This document shows positions 1 through 8,486 of a stretch of DNA of 35,974 nt, piece after piece (the stretch's first letter is position 1; each line of letters begins with the position of its first letter). Position numbers and translations under genes: made by a program. This stretch comes from Pseudanabaena sp. FACHB-1998 (GTDB lineage: Bacteria > Cyanobacteriota > Cyanobacteriia > Pseudanabaenales > Pseudanabaenaceae): assembly GCF_014696355.1 (NCBI RefSeq), contig NZ_JACJQA010000044.1, positions 1 to 35,974 on the forward strand, given 5' to 3'. The notes beneath the pieces were generated by a model. That model was given only the letters and a program-made list of their open reading frames with translations. It did not search any database and was not told the origin of the DNA.

Positions 1-94
1 CTATCAGCAGGATTTGCCATAATTCATCTCGCCTTCCTTTTGCCTTACGCGGATCTGGTATCTCTTTGAGATAATCAACTAGACTATTACTCAT
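1..94 (-). CDS. ISAs1-family (H-repeat type) transposase, N-terminal fragment cut by window edge
   Basis: Reading the minus strand from an ATG at 94 gives 31 residues before the window ends. The segment YLKEIPDPRKAKGRRDELW matches the start of the DDE_Tnp_1-associated domain that opens ISAs1/H-repeat transposases (typical pattern: L-x-x-I-P-D-P-R-x-x-x-G-R-R). The catalytic DDE part would lie outside the window, so integrity cannot be judged. It lies just beyond a broken helicase gene on the same strand, which suggests the element inserted into, or next to, that gene. The family call rests on this short but characteristic motif. Confidence 0.75.
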   Translation of the reverse strand, partial: MSNSLVDYLKEIPDPRKAKGRRDELWQILLI

Positions 95-262
95 TTTCTG
101 GCTTATTTAACTTGATTAGATTAAATTATTACAAAATACCTCTACGTCTGTCACTAGCCTTTTTCTGGTTCCTCCTAACCTTTCTTGAAATAACCCTGCC
201 TTGTAAAGGGGGACTTGAAGATTAAGCGCCCGATACCTCCCCACAATTACATCCACATCCGT
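1..262 (-). mobile_element. End of an ISAs1-like insertion sequence (inner boundary approximate)
   Basis: The transposase fragment at 1-94 and its leader form the 5' end of an insertion sequence that runs off the left edge. The neighbouring helicase reading frame resembles its family down to about position 262. It then continues as unrelated sequence to a stop at 116, so the junction probably lies somewhere between about 150 and 262. I cannot identify the terminal inverted repeat or the target duplication because the other end is not in the window. Confidence 0.45.
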
Positions 263-649
263 CGTCGCAGGAAAAGCCAAATCACGGGCACTCATATCCT
301 CCGTATCCGACTTTTTCGACACCTTCGCATCCGAACAAACCGCAATACTCTGCAACCTCACCGTTGCCTCCGCCGACCATTCCCGCAAAGTCTGCGACAT
401 TAACGAGATCGAAGGCACTAAAAATAAAACCGTGGCGCTACCTTTCTCAATGGCAAACTTCTCCGCAATCTGCAAAGCCGTATAGGTCTTACCCGTACCG
501 CAAGCCATGATCAACTTACCGCGATCGCCTGTCTCAAACCCTGCCCTCACCTTGTCCAAAGCCATACTCTGATGTGGTCTAATCGACTTCTTCGGGTTTA
601 ACGGTAAAACTGGGACTGGCGTTACTAGATCAACGCATCGTAATGACAA
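116..649 (-). pseudogene. Remnant of a large DEAD/DEAH-type helicase (COG4889-like), truncated at both ends
   Basis: The 177-residue frame contains a helicase start: RPHQ near residue 24, a Walker A loop ACGTGKT at about 49-55 (Lys54), and motif Ia-like FLVPSISLMSQTLREW. These are followed by ARDLAFPATTD, typical of the large predicted helicases often linked to restriction or phage-defence islands. Family members normally exceed 1000 residues. Here the N-terminal nuclease-like region and everything after the first RecA motifs are missing, and the last 45 or so residues look foreign and probably come from the adjacent insertion sequence. I infer a dead gene fragment, not a functional protein. 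Confidence 0.7.
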
Positions 650-721
650 TTCAGGGATTGTTAGCTACGCTTAACATTTTGTAATGATTTTGTAATAGCA
701 TAGGAGGTAATCATATCTACG

Positions 722-3694
722 ATGAAAACTATGTTGGAATCTTCACCTACTATTACTACTCAAGATGAGCTGATCGAATCAATCACAGCAATCGAAGAAT
801 TGAAGGTTCCTAAAGACTATTTAGGGGAATGTCTTAGTCCAGATGCCTTTGCGCCTACGGATAGCTTTATCCGCCGTCACATCGGCGCTAGTTCTCCAGA
901 AATCCAAGCCATGCTCAGGGCGATCGCCTGTGACTCCCTTGAGGAAATGGTGGAAAAAACTGTACCCGACTCCATTAGGCTCAAGCAGCCCCTCGATTTA
1001 GGCGTAGCGCGTGGGGAATACGAGCTACTGCAAGAACTGAAAGCGATCGCCTCAAAAAATCAAGTTTGGCGCTCTTACATCGGTACGGGCTATTACAATT
1101 GCATCACTCCACCAATTATTCAGCGTAATATTCTCGAAAATCCGGGCTGGTATACCCAGTACACTCCCTACCAAGCCGAGATTGCCCAAGGAAGACTAGA
1201 GGCTTTGCTGAACTTCCAAACAATGATCATTGACTTAACGGGCTTAGAAATTGCTAATGCTTCCCTCCTTGATGAAGGTACAGCCGCCGCCGAAGCGATG
1301 ACGATGGCAGCAGGGCTTGCCAAAAATAAAGGCAACAAATTTCTAGTTTCCAGTGATTGTCATCCTCAGACGATCGCCGTAGTTAAAACCCGTGCTATTC
1401 CTCTCGGAATTGAAGTAATCACAGGCAAGCATGACGAATTTGTCATTGATAGAAGTTGCTTTGGCATCTTGCTACAATATCCCGCTAGTGATGGCGCAAT
1501 CTACGACTATACGGAATCTATCCAGCAAATTCATGCTCAGGGTGGCTTAGCGATCGTGGCGGCAGATTTATTGGCGCTCACCTTATTAAAAGCCCCTGCG
1601 GAATTTGGTGCGGATATTGCGATCGGTAGCGCCCAGAGATTTGGTGTTCCCTTTGGCTATGGTGGACCCCATGCCGCTTATATGGCAACCAAAGAGGACT
1701 ACAAGCGCCAAATGCCGGGGCGCATGGTGGGAGTTTCCAAGGATGTGCATGGTCAACCTGCGCTGCGGCTCGCTCTGCAAACCCGTGAGCAACATATTCG
1801 CCGCGATAAAGCGACCAGCAATATCTGCACGGCTCAAGTTCTCTTAGCGATTATGGCAAGCATGTATGCGGTCTATCATGGTGCAGCAGGACTTAAAAGT
1901 ATTGCTCAACGGGTGCATTTTCTTACCCAAACCCTAGCCCAATCCCTTGAAAAATTGGGGCATCAAGTCTTGCATCCCGACTTCTTTGATACGATTCTCA
2001 TTCAACCCAAGGGAACTTCCCTAGCGGAAATTAAAGATCGCGCCGCCGCCCACAAAATCAATTTGCGCTATCTGGAAAATGGGGCGATCGCGATCAGTCT
2101 TGATGAAACAGTCTCTAAGCAAGATTTACTCGATCTAATTAACATATTTTCTGAAGATCAATCAGCAATTACGAATTACAAATTACAAGTTCCTGATTCT
2201 CAATTCTCAATTCCTAATTCCCTAACTCGCAACACCACCTACCTCACCCACCCCGTTTTCAACACCTATCATTCCGAATCTGAACTACTGCGCTATATTT
2301 ATCGCCTCCAAGCCAAGGATCTATCACTCACCACCTCGATGATTCCCCTTGGCTCCTGCACCATGAAGTTAAATGCGACTTCCGAAATGCTGCCTGTCAC
2401 ATGGTCGGAATTCGGCAATATTCATCCCTTCGCACCTTTAGAACAGACCCAAGGTTATCAAATTCTCTTTCAACAACTAGAAGTATGGTTAGCCGAAATC
2501 ACAGGATTTGCAGGTGTATCGCTTCAGCCCAATGCAGGCTCGCAGGGAGAATATGCAGGCTTACTCACCATTAGAGAATATCATCAACATCGTGGGCAAA
2601 CCAATCGCCATATTTGCTTGATTCCCACATCGGCTCATGGCACAAATCCCGCCAGTGCGGTGATGGCAGGGATGAAGGTGGTGACCGTGAATTGTGACGA
2701 TGAAGGCAATATTGATGTGACAGATCTTAAGACTAAAGCCGAAAAGCATCAGCATGAATTGGCGGCGCTCATGGTTACCTATCCTTCCACTCATGGCGTA
2801 TTTGAGGAATCCATTCGGGATATTTGTGATATCGTCCATTACTACGGCGGACAGGTCTATATGGATGGCGCAAATATGAATGCTCAGGTCGGTCTCTGCC
2901 GTCCAGGAGATATTGGTGCGGATGTTTGCCACTTGAATCTGCATAAGACTTTCTGCATTCCTCACGGTGGTGGTGGTCCCGGGATGGGACCTATCTGTGT
3001 CGCGCCTCAGCTAGTGCCATTTTTGCCGAAGCATCCCTTCACCACAGAAAACCCCAGTACGATTTCGGCGGCTCCTTGGGGGAGTGCTAGCATCCTTACA
3101 ATTTCTTGGGTGTATATCGCACTGATGGGAGCAAAGGGTTTAAAGCTTGCCACTGAGGTCGCCATTCTCAATGCCAACTATATGGCGCATCGCCTTGCAC
3201 CCCATTATCCGATTCTCTATACTGGCAAAAATGGCTTGGTTGCCCATGAGTGCATTCTCGATTTACGGGGATGCAAAACCATTGCAGGGATTGAAGTAGA
3301 TGATATTGCGAAGCGCTTAATGGATTATGGCTTCCATGCACCTACGGTGTCTTGGCCGGTTGCTGGAACGATGATGATCGAGCCTACTGAAAGTGAGTCT
3401 AAGGCGGAACTCGATCGCTTCTGTGAGGCGATGATTGCAATTAGTCAAGAGATTAAGGCGATCGCCTCTGGTGCGATGGACAAGCTCGATAATCCCCTCA
3501 AAAATGCGCCCCATACAGCTGCAACCCTCTTAGCCGATGATTGGAACCATGCTTACTCTCGCAGTCAAGCCGCCTATCCTGCCCCTTGGCTCAAGGAGCA
3601 TAAGTTTTGGACAAGCGTAGGACGCATTGATAATGCTTTTGGCGATCGCAATTTTGTCTGTTCCTGTCTACCCATCGAAGCCTACAATGAATAG
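722..3694 (+). CDS. gcvP: Glycine dehydrogenase (aminomethyl-transferring), P-protein of the glycine cleavage system
   Basis: This 990-residue protein is the PLP-dependent glycine decarboxylase of the glycine cleavage complex, central to cyanobacterial photorespiration. It decarboxylates glycine and passes the aminomethyl group to the lipoyl H-protein. Both homologous halves are present: the N-terminal half opens with [17 protein letters not shown], and the C-terminal half holds the PLP lysine in [18 protein letters not shown] (Lys742) and the glycine-rich loop. Length is normal for the family. The start is supported by a strong AGGAGGT about 10 bases upstream of the ATG. One oddity is the linker between the halves (about residues 481-502), which is encoded by low-complexity repeat-like DNA (see separate entry). 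A long hairpin overlaps the stop codon. No other gcv genes are in the window. Confidence 0.97.
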   Translation: MKTMLESSPTITTQDELIESITAIEELKVPKDYLGECLSPDAFAPTDSFIRRHIGASSPEIQAMLRAIACDSLEEMVEKTVPDSIRLKQPLDLGVARGEYELLQELKAIASKNQVWRSYIGTGYYNCITPPIIQRNILENPGWYTQYTPYQAEIAQGRLEALLNFQTMIIDLTGLEIANASLLDEGTAAAEAMTMAAGLAKNKGNKFLVSSDCHPQTIAVVKTRAIPLGIEVITGKHDEFVIDRSCFGILLQYPASDGAIYDYTESIQQIHAQGGLAIVAADLLALTLLKAPAEFGADIAIGSAQRFGVPFGYGGPHAAYMATKEDYKRQMPGRMVGVSKDVHGQPALRLALQTREQHIRRDKATSNICTAQVLLAIMASMYAVYHGAAGLKSIAQRVHFLTQTLAQSLEKLGHQVLHPDFFDTILIQPKGTSLAEIKDRAAAHKINLRYLENGAIAISLDETVSKQDLLDLINIFSEDQSAITNYKLQVPDSQFSIPNSLTRNTTYLTHPVFNTYHSESELLRYIYRLQAKDLSLTTSMIPLGSCTMKLNATSEMLPVTWSEFGNIHPFAPLEQTQGYQILFQQLEVWLAEITGFAGVSLQPNAGSQGEYAGLLTIREYHQHRGQTNRHICLIPTSAHGTNPASAVMAGMKVVTVNCDDEGNIDVTDLKTKAEKHQHELAALMVTYPSTHGVFEESIRDICDIVHYYGGQVYMDGANMNAQVGLCRPGDIGADVCHLNLHKTFCIPHGGGGPGMGPICVAPQLVPFLPKHPFTTENPSTISAAPWGSASILTISWVYIALMGAKGLKLATEVAILNANYMAHRLAPHYPILYTGKNGLVAHECILDLRGCKTIAGIEVDDIAKRLMDYGFHAPTVSWPVAGTMMIEPTESESKAELDRFCEAMIAISQEIKAIASGAMDKLDNPLKNAPHTAATLLADDWNHAYSRSQAAYPAPWLKEHKFWTSVGRIDNAFGDRNFVCSCLPIEAYNE
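2161..2225 (+). repeat. Repeat-derived in-frame linker inside gcvP
   Basis: The DNA here is made of short overlapping direct repeats of AATTAC/AATTACAA and CAATTC/TTCCTAATTC. This composition is typical of cyanobacterial intergenic low-complexity repeats and unlike the surrounding codons. It is read in frame and encodes the P-protein segment [18 protein letters not shown], between the end of the N-terminal half and the conserved TYLTHPVFN start of the C-terminal half. Confidence 0.6.
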
Positions 3695-3731
3695 ATAAAG
3701 GTTGTGCTGTAAGCACAATCTTTATCTATTC
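3689..3731 (+). terminator. 20-bp hairpin overlapping the gcvP stop codon
   Basis: A 20-base arm starting in the last Glu codon and stop of gcvP pairs with its complement across a GTA loop (TGCT-GTA-AGCA). There is a single G/A (G-U in RNA) mismatch. There is no long T tract, so it may act as a 3'-end stabiliser as much as a terminator. Confidence 0.7.
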
Positions 3732-3747
3732 ATCAAAAATTAGTTTT

Positions 3748-4695
3748 ATGTCTCAGTCGTCAAGCGCATCACCCGTTAAATCCTCAATTAAAATAGCTGT
3801 GATTGGTGATGTGCATGACCTTTGGCAGCCCATAGAAGATCGTCAAGCCTTACATAGCCTTGGCGCTGATTTAGTTCTTTTTGTGGGAGATTTTGGCAAC
3901 GAAGCAATAGAAATTGTCAAGGCGATCGCGGATTTAGACTTACCGAAAGCTGCGATTTTAGGCAATCATGATGCTTGGTATAGTGCCACTGATCCCTATA
4001 GCAAAACTCCTCCTAAGCACCAATGTCCCTACGATCGCACTAAGGAGGATCGCGTTCAGCAGCAGTTAGATTTGCTAGGCAAATGTCATGTGGGCTATAG
4101 CTGGCTAGACTTTCCTGAGTTCAATCTCTCGGTAGTTGGTGCGCGTCCCTTTAGTTGGGGCGGTAGTAAATGGAAGAAAAAGTTTTTCTATCGCGATCGC
4201 TTTAATATTAATAGCTTTGCCGAATCTACCCAGCGCATCAAGCAGGCGATCGCCAGTACTGACCACGAAACGATTATCTTTCTCGGTCACAACGGTCCTG
4301 CGGGACTAGGAACTGAAGAGTATTCTATCTGCGGTAAAGATTGGAAACCCATAGGCGGCGACTATGGCGATCCTGACTTTGCCGAGGCGATCGCCTATTC
4401 CTATCAATTATCGAAAACTGTACCTCTCGTAACCTTTGGGCATATGCACCACCACTTACGCCATACATCTAGCCGTAACCGTGATGCGATCGCGACTAAT
4501 GCTATGGGGACATTTTTTGTAAATTCGGCTCTAACTCCCAGAATTATCCAAACCCATAGCGGTTTTCATCGCAATTTTTCTTTAGTTAATCTTGAGCATG
4601 GTCAAGTAACTCAAATTTCGATTGTCTGGCTAAATCAATCTCATCAAATAGTCCATGAAAGCATTTTATTCAAAACATGCAAACTATTCGCTTGA
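3748..4695 (+). CDS. Cyanobacterial metallophosphoesterase (TIGR04168-like)
   Basis: This 315-residue calcineurin-like phosphoesterase shows all the metal-binding blocks in order: GDVHD near residue 20, GDFG near 48, GNHD near 74, GHNGPAG near 177, and GHMHHH near 231. The substrate is unknown. The family is conserved in cyanobacteria and plant plastids without an assigned reaction. No signal peptide or membrane segment is visible, so it is probably cytosolic. It follows gcvP by 53 bases, with the gcvP hairpin in between, so cotranscription is doubtful. Confidence 0.85.
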   Translation: MSQSSSASPVKSSIKIAVIGDVHDLWQPIEDRQALHSLGADLVLFVGDFGNEAIEIVKAIADLDLPKAAILGNHDAWYSATDPYSKTPPKHQCPYDRTKEDRVQQQLDLLGKCHVGYSWLDFPEFNLSVVGARPFSWGGSKWKKKFFYRDRFNINSFAESTQRIKQAIASTDHETIIFLGHNGPAGLGTEEYSICGKDWKPIGGDYGDPDFAEAIAYSYQLSKTVPLVTFGHMHHHLRHTSSRNRDAIATNAMGTFFVNSALTPRIIQTHSGFHRNFSLVNLEHGQVTQISIVWLNQSHQIVHESILFKTCKLFA

Positions 4696-4763
4696 ATGGG
4701 GAATCTGATGTAGCTCATTCACCTATTTCCTCAGATGAGCAAAAGAGACGACAATAGATTTAG

Positions 4764-5705
4764 TTACCAAGATGAAACTATCCTTTCCATAGTTTTTTCT
4801 GCAAGTCCTTTTACCCTAGAGATTACATCATCTATTGATATAAATAGCTGTTGTGATCGCTGCTCATGAATTGGGCGTGCAAACTTGATATTTCCTTTAG
4901 CTGACTGTTTTAATTTGTTTTCTAGATCAGCAATATTGAGAGTATTAAAGTCACTAAGTACCTGTGAGATTTGAGAATTATCATCAATATTTTTATTCTT
5001 CGCAGCAGTTTTTTTACTCTCAGACTTGGGTTTAGTTGGAGTTTTAGATGTAGTTTTAGCAGTTGCTTTCGATTTAGTAGCTTTATCGGTTTTGGAGATT
5101 TTTTCAGGTTCTAACTCTGCAACTGCTTGTATAGTTTCTGGCTTTGTGTCAATTACTTGATGAACAGGGACGAGGGATAAAGATTGACGAAAATCGTTTA
5201 AATGAGCATCTAGTTGTTTAGTAACTTGTCCCACAATTAATTGCAAACTAACACTGATACGTTCTTCAATGGTCTTCTCGATCGCCGCAGTTAGTTTTTG
5301 CTCTAATCGATTAGCGATCGCCTCTTCGATCTTAGCTAAATCTGGAGAAGTTTCATGATTCAGTTCTGGAGGAGCGGGAATAGGTGTTGAGGCAGAAGGC
5401 GATCGCAGAAATTTATACTGCTCAAGAATCGTGGATTCTAATTCAGGTGGCACAACGTAAGCGCGAATTGCGGTAAATTGTTCATCAATTTCTTGAGCTT
5501 TAATAGCTGCATAATATTCAAAATGACCTTCTAAAACTTCAAAAGCAATCGGTGAGATTTTGCGAACAATGATGGGGCTAACAGTATCACCAGCTTTTAA
5601 AAATAAACTAGCTAGATTTTCAACTTGATGAGATGGGAATTGAGAATTAGATATTGCTGGTGGTGTGATTGTATCTAGATCGATAGAAGAAGTTAATAGG
5701 CTCAT
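4764..5705 (-). CDS. ParB-like N-domain protein with coiled coil and histone-H1-like basic linker
   Basis: This 313-residue protein begins with a ParB/sulfiredoxin-type fold (about residues 12-85). VSPIIVRKI is followed by the loop EVLEGHFEYYAA, which sits where ParB has its G-x-R-R-x-x-A nucleotide-binding motif. Arginines there are replaced, so CTP or ATP handling is uncertain. Residues 120-180 look like an amphipathic coiled coil. Residues 203-238 are a Lys/Thr/Ala/Ser tract resembling histone H1 tails. A small helical module closes the protein (245-313). No ParB helix-turn-helix is evident, so DNA contact may be through the basic tract. Its ATG overlaps the stop of the upstream ParA-like gene by 4 bases (ATGA), indicating translational coupling and a shared function. 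Confidence 0.75.
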   Translation of the reverse strand: MSLLTSSIDLDTITPPAISNSQFPSHQVENLASLFLKAGDTVSPIIVRKISPIAFEVLEGHFEYYAAIKAQEIDEQFTAIRAYVVPPELESTILEQYKFLRSPSASTPIPAPPELNHETSPDLAKIEEAIANRLEQKLTAAIEKTIEERISVSLQLIVGQVTKQLDAHLNDFRQSLSLVPVHQVIDTKPETIQAVAELEPEKISKTDKATKSKATAKTTSKTPTKPKSESKKTAAKNKNIDDNSQISQVLSDFNTLNIADLENKLKQSAKGNIKFARPIHEQRSQQLFISIDDVISRVKGLAEKTMERIVSSW

Positions 5706-7132
5706 GCACTTAATCCTACTTTTTCAAGAACTTCATTAGCTAATTCCTCAAACTCAGCAGCAGATATGGAGTCTGGCTTAAAGTCAAAAATAGACTTAGG
5801 ATCAGGAATTTGGCGATCTCCTTCAAATACAAAATTATCAATTGCCCTTGATAGGTCTTCACGCTGGAAAATTCTGGTTTCTAACACAGGAAATCCATAG
5901 CGCTCTTCGACAACTTTTTCTTGTTTAGGCAAAGTTGCTTTGATGTAATTGGCATTAGTCAATATTTTGGAAGGTAATACACCTAAAACCTTGATCGCAG
6001 GTTTATTGATAAAAGTCCGAAACTCATCAATTTCTTCAATAAAGTTTTTAACATTGCGTAAACCTTCATTGGCAAAAGGCTTTAGGTCAGAAGGAATAAT
6101 TAGATAATCACAGGCTATCAGCGCAATTTTGGCATAGAGATTCAGTGATGGTGGCGTATCGATTAGAACCACATCATAGTCATCTTTCACTAGTTCTAAT
6201 TTCTTGACTAAATGGGTTTTAGAACTATCTTTATCCACTAATCTTGCTTCTTGCCAGATCAAGTTAATATGAGCGGGAATGACATCCACTGGGGGATAAG
6301 TAAAAGTACTTTTGAGCGCAATTTCAGGAATATAGTTGGATTTGGGATAGAAGACAACATTGTAAATGTTGCTATCTTTGAGCGTGTCTTCTTCCTCAGT
6401 TTCAAACTTCATTAAACCTGCGGCATAGGTAGTATTTGCTTGACTGTCAAGGTCAATAATTAAAACCTTTAAACCTTTGCGGCTAATAGCGGCGGCGAGA
6501 TTAATAGTCGTCGTCGTTTTTCCGACACCGCCTTTATTGTGATAGATTGCGATCGTTTTCATGCTTTTGGGGTTTGAAATATTAGTATCAGAAAGTTGCA
6601 GAGAGATTGAAGGCGAGACAATTAATTCACTAATTAGCGGAGCAGGCTTCTGTGGCAGATTGACTAAATTAGCTAAATCAATAGGCTTGTTATTTTTAAA
6701 CTCAGCTAGTTTATCTCTCCCAATAATATCCTTAATTTTTTCGATTTTGTCGTCAATTTCTATACCTTGACATTGGAAATTTAGTTTAACCTGATCACCT
6801 ACAAGCTCATAAATCCGAAAGTCTTTGCCATTAGTTAAAACCCCATAAACAACCCGTAGACGAGTTAAATAACGGCTCAATCGCCGCACATGAGAATCAA
6901 GATTTTGCTTGGGGTGCTTCGCTTCCATCACTACGCAAACTTTAGGGGTGCTATCTGTAGCGCTTGGAAAAATTTGGGAAGTGAGCGCTAAAAAATCTAA
7001 GCGAATACTCCCTAAAGCAACTTCTTGATGCCATTTACTTGCATCATAACCAAGCGTAGGCAAAAGATACTGAACAATTAATTTACTTTCGACTTCGCTC
7101 TCATTGCGACAAAGACTTGGATTGAAACTCAT
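5702..7132 (-). CDS. HsdR-N-like PD-(D/E)XK nuclease domain fused to a ParA-type ATPase
   Basis: This is a 476-residue two-domain protein. Residues 1-110 resemble the N-terminal nuclease domain of type I restriction HsdR subunits: acidic residues at 11-15 in NESEVESKLI, Asp46 in SIRLDFLAL, then MEAKHP giving Glu70-x-Lys72, and LTNGKDFRIYEL. Residues 191-476 are a complete ParA/MinD-family ATPase: deviant Walker A KGGVGKTTTT with signature Lys200 and Lys205, A' motif IIDLDSQANTT, and Walker B VVLIDTPPSLN. M191 begins an otherwise typical ParA, so an internal start is possible, but the upstream frame is clearly coding. The gene overlaps coaX by 32 bases and the ParB-like gene by 4. ParA ATPases move DNA or protein cargo. 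What the nuclease domain adds is unknown. Confidence 0.88.
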   Translation of the reverse strand: MSFNPSLCRNESEVESKLIVQYLLPTLGYDASKWHQEVALGSIRLDFLALTSQIFPSATDSTPKVCVVMEAKHPKQNLDSHVRRLSRYLTRLRVVYGVLTNGKDFRIYELVGDQVKLNFQCQGIEIDDKIEKIKDIIGRDKLAEFKNNKPIDLANLVNLPQKPAPLISELIVSPSISLQLSDTNISNPKSMKTIAIYHNKGGVGKTTTTINLAAAISRKGLKVLIIDLDSQANTTYAAGLMKFETEEEDTLKDSNIYNVVFYPKSNYIPEIALKSTFTYPPVDVIPAHINLIWQEARLVDKDSSKTHLVKKLELVKDDYDVVLIDTPPSLNLYAKIALIACDYLIIPSDLKPFANEGLRNVKNFIEEIDEFRTFINKPAIKVLGVLPSKILTNANYIKATLPKQEKVVEERYGFPVLETRIFQREDLSRAIDNFVFEGDRQIPDPKSIFDFKPDSISAAEFEELANEVLEKVGLSA

Positions 7133-7850
7133 GGCAGTGCCATAATCCCCAAAAAATTAGATTTTTATCAATTATATCTACTTGTAGTCCCCATTTCACT
7201 AAATGATCGCCATCTCCCCCAGTAATAATCACCTTGGCATCAGGAAATTGCGATCGCCAATTATCAATATAAGCTTGTAAACCTGATAAAAATATGTGAG
7301 CAATTCCCCCTTGAATGGAGCTACGCGTATCCATGCTCCAGCGATTTGGCAAGGTTTCGGGAATATGCACATCGGGTAAAGCTGCCGTACTTTGATACAA
7401 ACTTAAAAACTGCGATCGCAATCCCGCCACAATTGCCCCACCCACTAAAGCCTTATTCATATCAATTCCCGTTAAAGTAATCGCTGTCCCCGCATCAATT
7501 ACTAAAACTGGATAGCCATAGATTTCCCCTGCGCCATACGCCGCCAAAGCGCGATCACATCCCATCGTTGCGTATAAACCTCGCAAAGGCACATCAGCAG
7601 TTTTAATAATTTGGGTTTGAGGTAAATTATGCCAAATAGTTATCAATTCAGGGACAACTGAGGCGATCGCAATATGTACAAAATCTCGCTCCGCAAGTTC
7701 TGCTTCTAAGATTGTTAATTGCTCATGCCTAAAGGCATATTCCTCCATAATTTGGCGATCGCTACCAAAAATTACTGCCTTAATTCTGGTGTTGCCAATA
7801 GTGATCGCTAAATAGTTATTTAAATGATTATTCATCCCAAAACTTAACAC
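7101..7850 (-). CDS. coaX: Type III pantothenate kinase
   Basis: CoaX phosphorylates pantothenate in the first committed step of coenzyme A synthesis. It has the ASKHA fold: a P-loop-like ITIGNTRIK near residue 19, VLVIDAGTAITLTG near 125, and VIITGGDGDHL near 210. The usual first motif is D-x-G-N-T. Here the Asp position is Thr, a variation that I believe occurs in other cyanobacterial CoaX, so activity is not excluded. The ATG at 7850 overlaps the upstream DUF29 gene by 23 bases. An ATG at 7835 (MNNHLNN) would overlap by only 8 and is an equally good start. It sits inside a string of overlapping genes with the ParA/ParB-like pair. Confidence 0.9.
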   Translation of the reverse strand: MLSFGMNNHLNNYLAITIGNTRIKAVIFGSDRQIMEEYAFRHEQLTILEAELAERDFVHIAIASVVPELITIWHNLPQTQIIKTADVPLRGLYATMGCDRALAAYGAGEIYGYPVLVIDAGTAITLTGIDMNKALVGGAIVAGLRSQFLSLYQSTAALPDVHIPETLPNRWSMDTRSSIQGGIAHIFLSGLQAYIDNWRSQFPDAKVIITGGDGDHLVKWGLQVDIIDKNLIFWGLWHCHEFQSKSLSQ

Positions 7851-8286
7851 TCAACATCGCGTCGATTTCACGGCTAAACTGCCATTGCTCAGGGATGTAA
7901 TAACCTTTTTTCTCATACTCATCCTTGACTTTGAGCAAGGCAAGCCCCCATGCCACATCAAATAATTCTTCCCAAAACCTTTTTAGGCTTGGCATATCGT
8001 TGAGTTCAACCCTAATTTCAGCGCGTTGCTCTCTAATAGTGCGTTCCCATCCATTAAACTCTTGGGGCATATCGACATAGATCCTCTTAATTAGATGTTC
8101 TAGCAAAGTTTTTAGTCGATTTCTAACCTCCTTTTTTTCAGAACGTCCCAATGATTCGATCTCCTCTATCAAGTTTTCCAAGTCTACATGGTCAAAATCT
8201 TTAGCTTTAAGCTTGGCTACAGTTTCCTCAGTCCATCGCAAAAAGTCCGACTCATACAAAGATTTACGAGTTATAGCTTGCGTCAT
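7828..8286 (-). CDS. DUF29 family protein
   Basis: This 152-residue protein has the DUF29 signature: YESDFLRWTEETVAKLKAKDF, then DLENLIEEIESLGRSEKKEVRNRL, then a conserved LLEHLIK helix. The family is abundant and lineage-expanded in cyanobacteria, all-helical and of unknown function. It is the first gene of the overlapping minus-strand string leading to coaX and the ParA/ParB-like genes. The upstream region towards the RDD gene is divergent and contains palindromic repeat DNA. Confidence 0.9.
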   Translation of the reverse strand: MTQAITRKSLYESDFLRWTEETVAKLKAKDFDHVDLENLIEEIESLGRSEKKEVRNRLKTLLEHLIKRIYVDMPQEFNGWERTIREQRAEIRVELNDMPSLKRFWEELFDVAWGLALLKVKDEYEKKGYYIPEQWQFSREIDAMLSVKFWDE

Positions 8287-8339
8287 TTTGATTTTGCTCC
8301 TTTGCTCTAAAGTCTATTGAAGCTTTAAATAATACAAAT

Positions 8340-8410
8340 AAATTTTTGAAAGCCTCACTTTGCGGCGATTCTAAAAATTTCTTTGGGTTTTCCTTCAGCG
8401 CTTTGCGCTG
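8340..8410 (+). repeat. Two small palindromes in the DUF29/RDD divergent region
   Basis: AAATTTTTGAA (8340-8350) pairs imperfectly with TTCTAAAAATTT ending at 8380, around an ACTTTGCGGC centre also seen at 13468. It is followed by CAGCGC-TTT-GCGCTG (8396-8410). Both belong to the dispersed hairpin set of this window. The reading frame open across this stretch is not taken as coding. Confidence 0.55.
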
Positions 8411-8486
8411 TAAGTGCAATTATAAAGGCATAGAATATAACTCTGTGCCTTCACCACGAATCAAGCAATCACAACAAGCAATCACA

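Noticed and set aside
650-721. Possible glycine riboswitch ahead of gcvP
   Set aside because: The leader is about 70 bases, AT-rich, without the paired conserved aptamer cores. Only a ribosome site and a weak promoter are visible.
2561-2965. Long antisense open frame inside gcvP
   Set aside because: It is a shadow of the coding frame, without motifs or a ribosome site.
4696-8286. Canonical parS site (TGTTTCACGTGAAACA) near the ParAB-like genes
   Set aside because: I did not see this sequence, or a clear variant, in or around the two genes.
8346-8486. In-frame 47-codon extension upstream of the RDD protein
   Set aside because: It runs through palindromic repeat DNA with CAGCGC-TTT-GCGCTG, has no RDD-family similarity, and a good ATG at 8487 directly precedes the conserved domain.
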